Below, piece after piece: positions 6,464 to 14,438 of a stretch of DNA of 14,601 bases. Source of the stretch: Sphingomonadales bacterium (GTDB lineage: Bacteria > Pseudomonadota > Alphaproteobacteria > Sphingomonadales > Sphingomonadaceae). The translations under genes were made by a program, and so were the position numbers. The number at the start of each line of letters is the position of its first letter. Within the stretch, counting starts at the first letter, position 1. Location of the stretch: NCBI GenBank assembly GCA_018067055.1, contig JAGPVK010000102.1, positions 1-14,601 on the forward strand, in the 5' to 3' direction. The notes beneath the pieces were generated by a model. The model saw only the letters and a list, made by a program, of their open reading frames with translations, ran no database searches and had not been told where the DNA came from.

Positions 6464-9349
6464 TCACTCGTCATTATCTGCCGAATCGTCCGAACTGCCT
6501 TCATTATTAACAGCAGTGTCACTAGCTTCATAGCCGCGATATTCGATCGGCATGTCGAGCCCGTCCAGCTGGGGCCTGATCTTCTCGGCATCGCCGACGA
6601 TTACCCATGTGAACTGGTCGGTGGCCAGCGCCCGGCGAGCCGCGGTGTCAAGACTTTCACGAGTCTGCGCCGCATAGCGGTCCGCCAGCGTCTCGTAATA
6701 ATTGTCAGGGCGGCCATATAGCGCATTGCTCTCCATCGCCGACAGCACCGCATCGGATGTTTCAAACTGTCCGGGCAGCTCGCGGGTTTCCTTGACTATA
6801 ACGCGCTTCAGCTCGGCGTCGGTGACGCCTTTGTCGCCCAGGAAAGCATTGAGCTCGGTGATCAGTTCCCTGAGCGAGTCGCCGGTGCGGTCCGCCTGTA
6901 CGGGTGCGGCGACAGTATAGGCCACGGCATTTTCGGTCAGCCGAACCGCGCCCCGGACACCATAGCTCCAGCCCTTTGTCTCGCGCAGGTTCATGTTGAA
7001 TCGAGCGAGGAAATTCCCGCCAAGCGCGTTATTGGCATTGGACAGATCGACAATATCTGCGTCCTGCGCCCGTAACGGCGTCAACAGACCGCCATAAATA
7101 TAGGATTGCGGCGAATTCGGCCGGTTGACCACAACGATCCGCGCCAGATCTGGCTTGACCGAAGCTGAGGTAAAACTCTTTTCGCCCTTCGCTGTTTTTG
7201 GCGCATGCCAGTTGCCGAAACTGGCCTCCAAAATCGGCTTGAGCCGGTCCAGTGCCATGTCGGAAACCACGAAAATTTCGCCATTGTCGGGACGAATCCA
7301 GTCCTTCTGAAAGCCTGTCAGATCGGCACGTGTTATCGATTTGACCGATTCCACCGTCCCGCTGCCGGTCGCTCCATAAGGATGATCTTCACCATATAAT
7401 AACGGCGCCAGCGTCGTCGAAGCCATGCTCTGCGGAGTGCGCATCTGTTGCTCGATCGAGGTGATCTGCTGCGTGCGAACCCGCTCAATCTCGGCTGGCG
7501 CAAAGGCAGGATTGCGGACGATTTCGGCGAGCAAATCCAGCGACGGCTCCAGATTGGGAGTTAGCGCAGTCATCTCAAAATTGGAACGGTCCGCGCCGCC
7601 CGCCAGTGACAGCTGCGAGCCCAGCCGCTCCTGCGCTTCGGCTATTTCGCGCGAGGTCAGCGATGCCGTGCCTTCTTCGAACAGCGTCAGCGCCAGGGTT
7701 TCCAGTCCGCGTTTTGCGACCGGATCGGCTGCGCTGCCGGCATTGAAAGACAGCGCTATGCGCGTCACTGGCACCGCCGCCCGCATCGCATAATGCACCT
7801 TCATGCCATTGGAGAGCGAGATGTGCGTGACATCGGGAAAATCAAGCGGCGCAAGGTTGGAGATCGGCGGAGGATCACGCTTCACGCTGACCGTAATCGT
7901 ATCATCGCCCGTTTCCGCTTTGTCAGCGGCTGGCTCACCCGCTGCTTCTGCATATTCGCCGGTGCGTTCACCGGGCTCCAGCGTGATGCTATAGTCGGGG
8001 CGGGTCAGCCACTGCTGCATCGCTGCCTTCACTTCAGCCGGCGTCAGCGTCGCGAGTATTTCCAGCTGCTTTTCATAAAATCCGGGGTCGCCAGCCAGAA
8101 CCTGTCCATGGGCCAGGGTAACCGCCTTGCCACCGAAACCGCCGACCTGCTCGAGACCGCGAATGGTCGAAGCGATGGAATCGGTCGCTGCTCGGCGGAC
8201 CTCATCCTCGGTCGGGCCTTCGGCGATGAATTTTTCGACAATCTCGTTCATCCGCTTTTCAACCAAGGCGACATCGGCACCAGGCTTTACGGTTGCGCCA
8301 ACGCTCAAAATACCGACCCGCTGAAAGGCATAATTGCCGGCAGAAACACTGACCGCGATTTTTTCGTCGCGAACCAGCGCGTTATCCAGCCGGCTACTGG
8401 AAAGGCCGCCCAGAATATCTGCGCCCACGCTAAGCGCAGTCAGCGCTCGATCGCTGATGCCGGGCGCAGGCCAGTAGTGCGATATATTGGTGGCAGCGAC
8501 CTGATCCTGCATCACCGTACGCAGCGGCTGCTCCAGCTGCGGGATCGATGCAGCCGCCGGTACATTCACCGGGCCGCGGGCGATCTGACCGAAATATTTC
8601 TCGACCAGCGGCCGCGCCTCGGTCACCGAAATGTCGCCCGCCAATACCAGCGTCGCATTGTTGGGGCCATATTTGTTGCGAAACCAGTCGCGCACATCAT
8701 CCATCGTAGCGGCATCAAGATCAGCCATCGAACCGATTACGGTGTGGTGATAGGGATGGCCTTCCGGAAATATATTTTTCAGAATTTCATAGAAGACCAG
8801 GCCGCCGGGCTGGTTGTCCCCTTGCCGTTTTTCATTCTGGACGACGCCGCGCTGATTATCCAGTTTCTTCTGGGTGATTGCACCGAGCAGATAGCCCATC
8901 CGGTCACTCTCGATGAACAGCGCCCGTTCGAGCGCGCCACGCGGCACCGTCTGGAAATAGTTGGTGCGATCGAAATTGGTCGTGCCGTTATAATCGGTCG
9001 CGCCCATTTCCTGCAAATATTCGAAATAGTCACCCGGTGCATTCTCCGATCCGTTGAACATCAAATGTTCGAACAGATGTGCGAAACCGGTCTTTCCCTT
9101 GGGCTCGTCCTTGGAACCGACATTATACCACATCGCCACGCCGACAATCGGTGCCTTGCGATCGGTGTGCACCAGAACCTTCAAGCCGTTGTCCAGGGTG
9201 AATTCGTCATACGGAATAGCAACCGCAGCGACCAGGTCCGCAACCGCTGCCGGCTTGGCCGATTCATGCTGCTTTGCCAGCGCGGGAGTTGCGACGGTCA
9301 GGGCAGTCGTGGCCAGCGCCAGGAACAGGGAGCGAGACAAACGGGACAT
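6464..9349 (-). CDS. Periplasmic M16-family zinc metallopeptidase, two fused M16 units
   Basis: The protein is 961 residues from ATG 9349, chosen because AAGAGGAAA (minus strand, about 9356-9364) sits 7 bases upstream. An in-frame TTG at 9370 lies before that site. Residues 1-25 are a signal peptide ending P-A-L-A before K-Q. The first M16 unit has the inverted zinc motif H91-L-F-E94-H95 and the distal ligand Glu173 (V-V-Q-N-E-K-R-Q), with R-G-V-V preceding. The second unit (from about 503) shows R-G-L-E-T-L-A-L-T-L-F-E-E-G-T at the matching place, with no HxxEH, so it is non-catalytic. This is the usual layout of fused pitrilysin/processing-peptidase-like clamshell enzymes. A Gly/Glu-rich linker (about 460-490) joins the halves, and the C-terminal 20 residues are strongly acidic. 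Substrate unknown; degradation of small periplasmic peptides is inferred. Confidence 0.93.
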   Translation of the reverse strand: MSRLSRSLFLALATTALTVATPALAKQHESAKPAAVADLVAAVAIPYDEFTLDNGLKVLVHTDRKAPIVGVAMWYNVGSKDEPKGKTGFAHLFEHLMFNGSENAPGDYFEYLQEMGATDYNGTTNFDRTNYFQTVPRGALERALFIESDRMGYLLGAITQKKLDNQRGVVQNEKRQGDNQPGGLVFYEILKNIFPEGHPYHHTVIGSMADLDAATMDDVRDWFRNKYGPNNATLVLAGDISVTEARPLVEKYFGQIARGPVNVPAAASIPQLEQPLRTVMQDQVAATNISHYWPAPGISDRALTALSVGADILGGLSSSRLDNALVRDEKIAVSVSAGNYAFQRVGILSVGATVKPGADVALVEKRMNEIVEKFIAEGPTEDEVRRAATDSIASTIRGLEQVGGFGGKAVTLAHGQVLAGDPGFYEKQLEILATLTPAEVKAAMQQWLTRPDYSITLEPGERTGEYAEAAGEPAADKAETGDDTITVSVKRDPPPISNLAPLDFPDVTHISLSNGMKVHYAMRAAVPVTRIALSFNAGSAADPVAKRGLETLALTLFEEGTASLTSREIAEAQERLGSQLSLAGGADRSNFEMTALTPNLEPSLDLLAEIVRNPAFAPAEIERVRTQQITSIEQQMRTPQSMASTTLAPLLYGEDHPYGATGSGTVESVKSITRADLTGFQKDWIRPDNGEIFVVSDMALDRLKPILEASFGNWHAPKTAKGEKSFTSASVKPDLARIVVVNRPNSPQSYIYGGLLTPLRAQDADIVDLSNANNALGGNFLARFNMNLRETKGWSYGVRGAVRLTENAVAYTVAAPVQADRTGDSLRELITELNAFLGDKGVTDAELKRVIVKETRELPGQFETSDAVLSAMESNALYGRPDNYYETLADRYAAQTRESLDTAARRALATDQFTWVIVGDAEKIRPQLDGLDMPIEYRGYEASDTAVNNEGSSDDSADNDE

Positions 9350-9460
9350 GGGGAGTTTCCTCTTGATCAAGATATAAGATTTATCGGGTGAAACATGCCG
9401 GTAAACAGGGGCCGACCGATTGCCGGCTTCGACGAACGGCGTTCAGCCATCGACCAACGG

Positions 9461-10087
9461 CTATTTTGCCTTCCATCCCCAGAACAGGTGGCAGGGCAGG
9501 ATATTCCAGAAAGAATAGCCGCTGTCGATATGGTCAAAATGCGGGGTCATGAAGTCGCGCGCTTTCTTGACGAACTGGTAGACCAGAAAGGCCCCGCCTG
9601 GCCGGATGACGTCATAGGTCTCTTTGGCGATTTTTGGACCAAGCTGATCGGGCAAGGTCGAGAAAGGCAGACCGGAAAGGACATAGTCGGCTTTCTCGTG
9701 CCCCAGTTCGCGAATGATCTTTTGCACGTCGGCAGCGGAACCGTGGATCGGATAGAAGCGGCTGTCGCGGATCGACTTGCCGAGATAGTCGATGAAATCG
9801 GGATTGAGATCGATCACGATCAGCGTTGCACCGGGTTTCATCCGTTCGAGCACCGGGCGACAGAAGGTACCGACACCCGGACCATATTCGACGAACAGGT
9901 CGCACTCGTCCCACTTGACCGGTTCGAGCATCTTTTTGATCGTAATATCCGACGACGGCATGATAGAGCCGACCATCACCGGATGCTTGAGGAAGCCCTT
10001 GAAGAACACACCCCAGGGGCCGAGGCGTCGTTCCAGCTTCGACTTGATACGGGCCACAATTTTCGTTTTGGCGACACTATTTGACAA
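9461..10087 (-). CDS. PmtA-like phospholipid N-methyltransferase, SAM-dependent
   Basis: The frame is open to TTG 10111, but CGGAGGA (minus strand, about 10093-10099) lies inside that stretch and 5 bases before a second TTG at 10087. I therefore take 10087 as start, giving 208 residues. SAM-binding motif I is V-E-Y-G-P-G-V-G-T-F (66-75), with the acidic ribose contact in V-I-D-L-N-P-D-F (Asp93). The later S-G-L-P-F-S-T-L-P (138-146) is typical of the Rhodobacter-type PmtA family, which methylates phosphatidylethanolamine towards phosphatidylcholine. The basic, aromatic N-terminus (about 8-35, then F-L-K-H-P-V-M-V-G-S-I-M-P-S-S) resembles the membrane-binding helix region of that family. Substrate is inferred; a related small-molecule methyltransferase cannot be excluded. 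Divergent from the ABM/MFS operon. Confidence 0.8.
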   Translation of the reverse strand: MSNSVAKTKIVARIKSKLERRLGPWGVFFKGFLKHPVMVGSIMPSSDITIKKMLEPVKWDECDLFVEYGPGVGTFCRPVLERMKPGATLIVIDLNPDFIDYLGKSIRDSRFYPIHGSAADVQKIIRELGHEKADYVLSGLPFSTLPDQLGPKIAKETYDVIRPGGAFLVYQFVKKARDFMTPHFDHIDSGYSFWNILPCHLFWGWKAK

Positions 10088-10117
10088 ACCATTCCTCCGG
10101 CGACTGATCAAACTGTC

Positions 10118-10146
10118 TTACTAGAGCGTTACAGCGCCGGTGACAA
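10118..10146 (-). promoter_or_regulatory. Candidate promoter of the PmtA-like gene
   Basis: Read on the minus strand, TTGTCA (10141-10146) and TAGTAA (10118-10123) are spaced by 17 bases. The -35 matches five of six consensus positions but the -10 only three. On the opposite strand a perfect TATAAT (10148-10153) could serve the divergent ABM gene, but no fitting -35 accompanies it. Confidence 0.35.
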
Positions 10147-10192
10147 ATATAATAGCGGTTGCCCGGTGCAAACGACCGGTTAAAAGATAGTC

Positions 10193-10513
10193 ATGCAGCT
10201 TCATCCAAAAGACTCGATCGCGGTTATATTCTGCGCACAGCGTACCAGCGGCGGTGAGAATGCCTATCAGGCCGCTGCGGCGGCAATGGGCGCACTCGCT
10301 GCGCAGCAACCGGGCTATCTCGGAGAGGATCATGCCCGCTCTGCGGATGGTTTCGGCATTACCGTCAGCTATTGGCGCGATGATGCCAGCGCCAAGGCAT
10401 GGCGTGATCACCCGGACCATGCCCTGATCCGCGACCAGGGTCGCGACCAATGGTATAGCGCTTACAGCCTGCATGTCGCTCGCGTCGAACGTGGCTATGA
10501 CTGGCAGAAATAG
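10193..10513 (+). CDS. ABM (antibiotic biosynthesis monooxygenase) fold protein
   Basis: This 106-residue single-domain protein has an initial strand A-V-I-F-C-A-Q-R-T, a helix with G-E-N-A-Y-Q-A-A-A-A-A-M-G-A-L-A-A-Q-Q-P-G-Y-L-G, then the strand G-F-G-I-T-V-S-Y-W. The closing segment is A-K-A-W-R-D-H-P-D-H (about 68-77), followed by W-Y-S-A-Y-S-L-H-V-A-R-V-E. This is the dimeric ferredoxin-like ABM fold and resembles the YqjZ-type group. Family members include cofactor-free monooxygenases and haem-degrading enzymes, but most, as here, have no known substrate. No strong ribosome binding site precedes the ATG. The MFS gene begins 18 bases after its stop, so the two form a likely operon. Confidence 0.82.
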   Translation: MQLHPKDSIAVIFCAQRTSGGENAYQAAAAAMGALAAQQPGYLGEDHARSADGFGITVSYWRDDASAKAWRDHPDHALIRDQGRDQWYSAYSLHVARVERGYDWQK

Positions 10514-10531
10514 CGTGGCATAGGAACGCCG

Positions 10532-11893
10532 ATGGCCGATTCTCCAGACCTTGAACCGCTGAACCGAAAAAATTCATCCTTTCCCGATGCCAAGCCGATC
10601 GACAGCACCCGGATGGCGGTGCTGTTTTCGGTCATGCTGGTCACCGCGTCCGGCAATACGGCGATGCAATCGATTTTGCCGACCATTGGCACCCAGCTTG
10701 ATATTCCCGATTTCTGGGTGAGCGCGGCGTTCAGCTGGTCGGCTTTATTGTGGGTCTATACCGCTCCGAAATGGGCCCGCCAATCCGATCACCGCGGTCG
10801 CAAGGCGTTGATGCGTCTGGGCATGATCGGCTTTACCACATCCTTTGCTTTGGCTGGCCTCGCGCTTTTTTTCGGACTGCTGGGCTGGTATAGCGCGCTT
10901 TGGACGTTCATCCTGTTTGCCCTGTTTCGCAGCCTTTATGGCGGCCTCGGATCGGCCGCGCCACCGGCGGTGCAGGCCTATGTCGCCTCCAGAACCGCAC
11001 GTGCCGACCGGACCAAGGCACTGTCGCTGATTTCATCCTCCTTCGGCCTCGGCACCATTGTCGGCCCGGCAATCGCACCCTTGCTGATCATTCCGGTTCT
11101 GGGCCTTTCCAGCCCGATGTTCGCCTTTGCCGCTATCGGCATTTTGGTGATGGTCGCACTGGCGCTGAAATTGCCCAACGATAATCCCGGCTATCAGGCG
11201 CGCGGCGTGGTAACATCGGAGCCCTATAGCTCTGCGCCTTCCTCCGGCAGTTTGAAGGAAGAAGATGATAGTGGCGAGGACGAGACCGGTCTGCCGCCAC
11301 AATTGCGCTGGGGTGACAAACGGATCAAGCCATGGCTGGTCACCGGCATCATGGGTGGCAATGCGCATGCCTTGATTCTGGGTGTGGTCGGGTTTCTCGT
11401 GCTCGACCGGCTGGGCCTGCGCGACAATCCGGAGATGGGAATTCAGATGACCGGCATCGTCCTGATGTCGGGCGCGGCGGCAACCTTGCTGGCCCAATGG
11501 GGGCTGATCCCGTTGCTGCAAATGGGTCCGCGCTCCTCGATATTATGGGGCATGGTTCTGGGAGCCTCCGGTTGCCTGCTGATCGGATTTTCACACGACC
11601 TGCACGGCATCATCATCGGCTTTGCCGTAGCCTCTCTGGGATTTGGACTGTTTCGACCGGGCTTCACCGCCGGTGCCTCGCTGGCGGTCAAGCGCTCCGA
11701 ACAAAATGGTGTCGCCGGCATCGTCGCGTCGGTCAACGGCATGGCGTTCATCATATCGCCTGCCATTGGCGTGCTGCTTTACACATATGCTGGCCCCTTG
11801 CCCTTCTGGCTAGCGACCAGCATCTGTATCTTTCTGTTTGGCTGGGGTTTCAAGACCCTCAAACTCGACGAACGGTTGGACGCCGACCGCTAG
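10532..11893 (+). CDS. MFS transporter
   Basis: This 453-residue major facilitator protein has about 12 hydrophobic segments in two halves. A cytoplasmic N-terminal tail of about 27 residues precedes the first helix (R-M-A-V-L-F-S-V-M-L-V-T). Motif A appears between helices 2 and 3 as R-Q-S-D-H-R-G-R-K-A-L (83-93). The central loop (about 214-266) is long and acidic, with E-E-D-D-S-G-E-D-E at 243-251. AGGA at 10522-10525 is the ribosome binding site. It is probably a drug or small-molecule proton antiporter by family resemblance; the substrate is unknown. It is cotranscribed with the ABM gene. Its TAG stop lies in a CTAG shared with the stop of the convergent CDC48 gene, with no terminator between. 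Confidence 0.9.
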   Translation: MADSPDLEPLNRKNSSFPDAKPIDSTRMAVLFSVMLVTASGNTAMQSILPTIGTQLDIPDFWVSAAFSWSALLWVYTAPKWARQSDHRGRKALMRLGMIGFTTSFALAGLALFFGLLGWYSALWTFILFALFRSLYGGLGSAAPPAVQAYVASRTARADRTKALSLISSSFGLGTIVGPAIAPLLIIPVLGLSSPMFAFAAIGILVMVALALKLPNDNPGYQARGVVTSEPYSSAPSSGSLKEEDDSGEDETGLPPQLRWGDKRIKPWLVTGIMGGNAHALILGVVGFLVLDRLGLRDNPEMGIQMTGIVLMSGAAATLLAQWGLIPLLQMGPRSSILWGMVLGASGCLLIGFSHDLHGIIIGFAVASLGFGLFRPGFTAGASLAVKRSEQNGVAGIVASVNGMAFIISPAIGVLLYTYAGPLPFWLATSICIFLFGWGFKTLKLDERLDADR

Positions 11894-14217
11894 AATTTGC
11901 TGTCCTTGACCGGCGTCAACATGCCCGGAGACACAAAACCGATCGGTTCGACGCGCATCGCATTCTGCTTCAGCTGCGATTCCATCTTGGAATATTCTTC
12001 CTCCATTTCCTGAGTCACCGAAGCCCGGCTGTCCTTCAGCGCCTTTTCAAAATGCTTCATCTGGACGGTTTCGACCAGCCCGCCATATTCACGCAGCGCG
12101 TGCAGCCCTGCCCGGCGGACCAGATCCTCGAGGTCGGCACCGGAATAACGATCCGTGCTCTCCGCCATTTCGTCGAGATCGACATCCTTGGCGAGCGGCA
12201 TTTTCGACGTGTGAATGGCCAATATCCGGCGACGCCCGGCTTTGCCAGGCACCGGCACATAGATCAGTTCATCGAACCGGCCGGGCCGCAGCAGCGCCGG
12301 GTCGACCAGACCGGGGCGGTTGGTTGCCCCGATCAGGATCACCGACTGCATTTCTTCCAGACCGTCCATCTCGGCGAGAATCGTATTCACCACCCGCTCG
12401 GTCACCTGCGGTTCGCTCATGCCGCCGCCGCGCGCTGGAACCAGACTGTCGATTTCGTCGATAAACAGGATCGTCGGCGCGACTTGTCGGGCCCGCGCAA
12501 ACAGGCGGGCAATCTGCTGCTCGCTCTCGCCATACCATTTGGACAGGAGGTCGCTCGATTTGGTGGCGATGAAATTGGCTTCGGCTTCGCGCGCGACCGC
12601 CTTGGCCAGCAGGGTCTTGCCGGTACCGGGCGGACCATAAAGCAAAAAGCCCTTGGCCGGACGAATGCCCAGCCGCGCGAACGCCTCGGGGTTTTTCATC
12701 GGTAGCTCGATGCCTTCTTTCAGCCGCAACTGCGCATCGTCGAGGCCGCCAATATCTTCCCAGCGGACGTCGGGGGCCTGCACCATGACCTCGCGCATCG
12801 CCGATGGCTGGACCCGTTTCAGCGCCTCGATGAAATCATGCCGGTAGACCACCAGTTCTTCGAGCACCTCCGGTGGCACGGTTTCGGATTCCAGGTCCAG
12901 CTTTGGCATGATTCGACGCACGGCTTCGATCGCCGCTTCACGAGTCAGCGCCGCCAGATCTGCTCCGACAAAACCATAGGTTGTGCGGGCAAGTTCCATC
13001 AGATCCACGGTTTTATCGAGTGGCATGCCGCGAGTGTGGATACCCAGTATCTCGCGACGTCCGGCAACATCCGGCACGCCGACGATGATTTCCCGATCAA
13101 AGCGACCGGGACGACGCAAGGCTTCATCAATCGCTTCGGGGCGGTTGGTTGCTGCGATCACCACCAGATTGACCCGCGATTCGAGCCCGTCCATCAGCGT
13201 CAGCAATTGCGCCACCAGTCGTTTTTCGGCTTCGCCCTGTACCTGCCCGCGTTTCGGCGCGATCGAATCGATCTCGTCGATGAACAGGATGGAAGGCGCT
13301 GCCTCGGTCGCTGCTTCGAATATCTCGCGCAGCTTCTTCTCCGATTCTCCGTAAGCCGATCCCATGATTTCGGGGCCGTTGATCAGGAAAAATTCGGCTT
13401 CGCTTTCATTGGCCACGGCCCGCGCGAGCCGCGTCTTGCCGGTTCCCGGAGGACCATGCAACAGCACGCCGCGTGGCGGATCAACGCCCAGCCGGGTGAA
13501 CAGCTGCGGATAGCGGAGCGGCAATTCGACCATCTCGCGAAGCTGGTCGATGGTTTCATGCAACCCGCCAATATCATCATAGGTGACATCCGCGCGGCGA
13601 TGTTCGGTGGATTCTTCATATTCCGGGCGCAGTTCGACCTCGGTCTCTTCGTCAATATGGACGATCCCCTTGGGCAGCGTCGAAACGACATTGAGGCGTA
13701 TCTGGGTGAGCGAAAAGGCCGGAGCCGCCAGCATCTGGCGCAATTGTGGCGGCATGTCGCTGCGATCGACCTGCTGCTGACCATGGGTTGCGACAAAATC
13801 GCCCGACTTCAATGGCCGCCCCATGAAACTGCGCTTCAGTCCGCCGCCATTGCCTTGCAGGCGCAGGTCTTTCTGAGCCGGTGCGAACACGACTTTCTTG
13901 GCCGGCTTTGATTCGACCTTGCGAATTTCGACATAGTCGCCAGCACCGACACCGGCATTGGCACGTTGCAGACCATCGAGCCGGACAAAATCCAGACCTT
14001 CATCTTCCGGATAAGGCAGAACTGCCCGGGCCGGGGTGGTCTGTTTGCCGACAATTTCGACGACATCGCCCTCGATCAGTCCCAATTTGCCCAGATTATC
14101 ACGGGACAGGCGGGCCAGTCCGCGACCGCTGTCCTCGGGCCGCGCATTGGCCACTTGCAGTTTCAGCTGCTTGCTATCATCCTCGGGCTTGTCTTTTTTT
14201 GACGCTGGATCTGACAC
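11890..14217 (-). CDS. CDC48/p97 (VCP)-like double AAA+ ATPase
   Basis: The protein is 775 residues from GTG 14217, chosen because GAGGAG (minus strand, 14228-14233) lies 10 bases upstream. The frame is open to a TTG at 14271, but the conserved region starts only after the GTG. The order is: CDC48 N-domain (L-Q-V-A-N-A-R-P-E-D-S-G-R-G at about 20-33, then a second subdomain to about 195); D1 ATPase with Walker A GPPGTGKT (255-262), Walker B ILFIDE (310-315), sensor Asn358 and arginine fingers in R-R-P-G-R-F-D (369-375); D2 ATPase with Walker A 528-535, Walker B 583-588 and L-R-P-G-R-F-D (643-649). Pore-loop aromatics are Tyr289 (D1) and Trp561/Tyr562 (D2). All catalytic residues are intact in both rings, so an active hexameric unfoldase is expected in the cytoplasm. 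The tail ends D-S-K-F, lacking the HbYX proteasome-docking motif of archaeal homologues. Confidence 0.95.
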   Translation of the reverse strand: MSDPASKKDKPEDDSKQLKLQVANARPEDSGRGLARLSRDNLGKLGLIEGDVVEIVGKQTTPARAVLPYPEDEGLDFVRLDGLQRANAGVGAGDYVEIRKVESKPAKKVVFAPAQKDLRLQGNGGGLKRSFMGRPLKSGDFVATHGQQQVDRSDMPPQLRQMLAAPAFSLTQIRLNVVSTLPKGIVHIDEETEVELRPEYEESTEHRRADVTYDDIGGLHETIDQLREMVELPLRYPQLFTRLGVDPPRGVLLHGPPGTGKTRLARAVANESEAEFFLINGPEIMGSAYGESEKKLREIFEAATEAAPSILFIDEIDSIAPKRGQVQGEAEKRLVAQLLTLMDGLESRVNLVVIAATNRPEAIDEALRRPGRFDREIIVGVPDVAGRREILGIHTRGMPLDKTVDLMELARTTYGFVGADLAALTREAAIEAVRRIMPKLDLESETVPPEVLEELVVYRHDFIEALKRVQPSAMREVMVQAPDVRWEDIGGLDDAQLRLKEGIELPMKNPEAFARLGIRPAKGFLLYGPPGTGKTLLAKAVAREAEANFIATKSSDLLSKWYGESEQQIARLFARARQVAPTILFIDEIDSLVPARGGGMSEPQVTERVVNTILAEMDGLEEMQSVILIGATNRPGLVDPALLRPGRFDELIYVPVPGKAGRRRILAIHTSKMPLAKDVDLDEMAESTDRYSGADLEDLVRRAGLHALREYGGLVETVQMKHFEKALKDSRASVTQEMEEEYSKMESQLKQNAMRVEPIGFVSPGMLTPVKDSKF

Positions 14218-14277
14218 GGGGGCGTATCTCCTCAATATCGTTTCGGTTGTTTCCAACAAGATAGGGATCAACAGGAC

Positions 14278-14306
14278 GATATACGACTCCGATTTTCAAA
14301 TGTCGG
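14278..14306 (-). promoter_or_regulatory. Candidate promoter of the CDC48-like gene
   Basis: On the minus strand, CCGACA (14301-14306) and TATATC (14278-14283) are spaced by 17 bases, each matching four of six consensus positions. It lies downstream of the orphan terminator at 14328-14357, so the ATPase gene does not need a transcript that passes that terminator. The leader would be roughly 55 bases. Confidence 0.4.
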
Positions 14307-14327
14307 GCCGCGAGCCGCAATTTAGCC

Positions 14328-14357
14328 AAAAAAAAGGCCAGTTCCGAAGAACTGGCC
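14328..14357 (-). terminator. Orphan intrinsic terminator with a UUCG loop
   Basis: On the minus strand a 9-bp perfect stem, GGCCAGTTC / GAACTGGCC (14336-14344 with 14349-14357), closes a TTCG tetraloop flanked by C and G, the exceptionally stable cUUCGg form. Eight T follow directly (14328-14335). On the plus strand no T-run follows directly, so it acts leftwards. No protein gene lies upstream on that strand within the window, so it must end a non-coding transcript or act as a leader attenuator. Confidence 0.85.
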
Positions 14358-14432
14358 TGAAAAGTTTTTAGGAGAGGATGCCTGAAAGGCTCATCCTGAA
14401 TGCATCGAAACCATTTATTGTGCAAGTGCGAA
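14328..14432 (-). ncRNA. Candidate small RNA between lysR and the CDC48-like gene
   Basis: The terminator at 14328-14357 implies a minus-strand transcript starting somewhere between 14358 and 14559. A -35/-10 pair at 14439-14469 would start it near 14432 and give an RNA of about 105 bases. Its inner part folds into a second hairpin (14375-14397, AGGATG with CATCCT). Between the two hairpins is an unpaired stretch containing CTCCT, which could pair with Shine-Dalgarno sites. Only tiny frames of 7 and 8 codons exist in it, so it is unlikely to be coding. The 5' end is a guess. An attenuator leader of the ATPase gene is the main alternative. Confidence 0.45.
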
Positions 14433-14438
14433 AAGAAC

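Noticed and set aside
7793..9391. Long plus-strand open frame of 532 codons opposite the M16 peptidase gene
   Set aside because: The minus strand encodes an unmistakable M16 enzyme with signal peptide and zinc motif. The plus frame gives a low-complexity, Arg/His/Gln-rich product without recognisable domains and has no ribosome binding site; it is a codon-bias shadow.
11332..13911. Two long plus-strand open frames (11332-12705 and 12838-13911) over the MFS end and the CDC48-like gene
   Set aside because: They lie antisense to, or out of frame with, strongly conserved genes, and their products show no domain.
14218..14271. TTG start of the CDC48-like gene at 14271
   Set aside because: The ribosome binding site GAGGAG lies downstream of it, and the extra residues are not family-like; GTG 14217 fits better.
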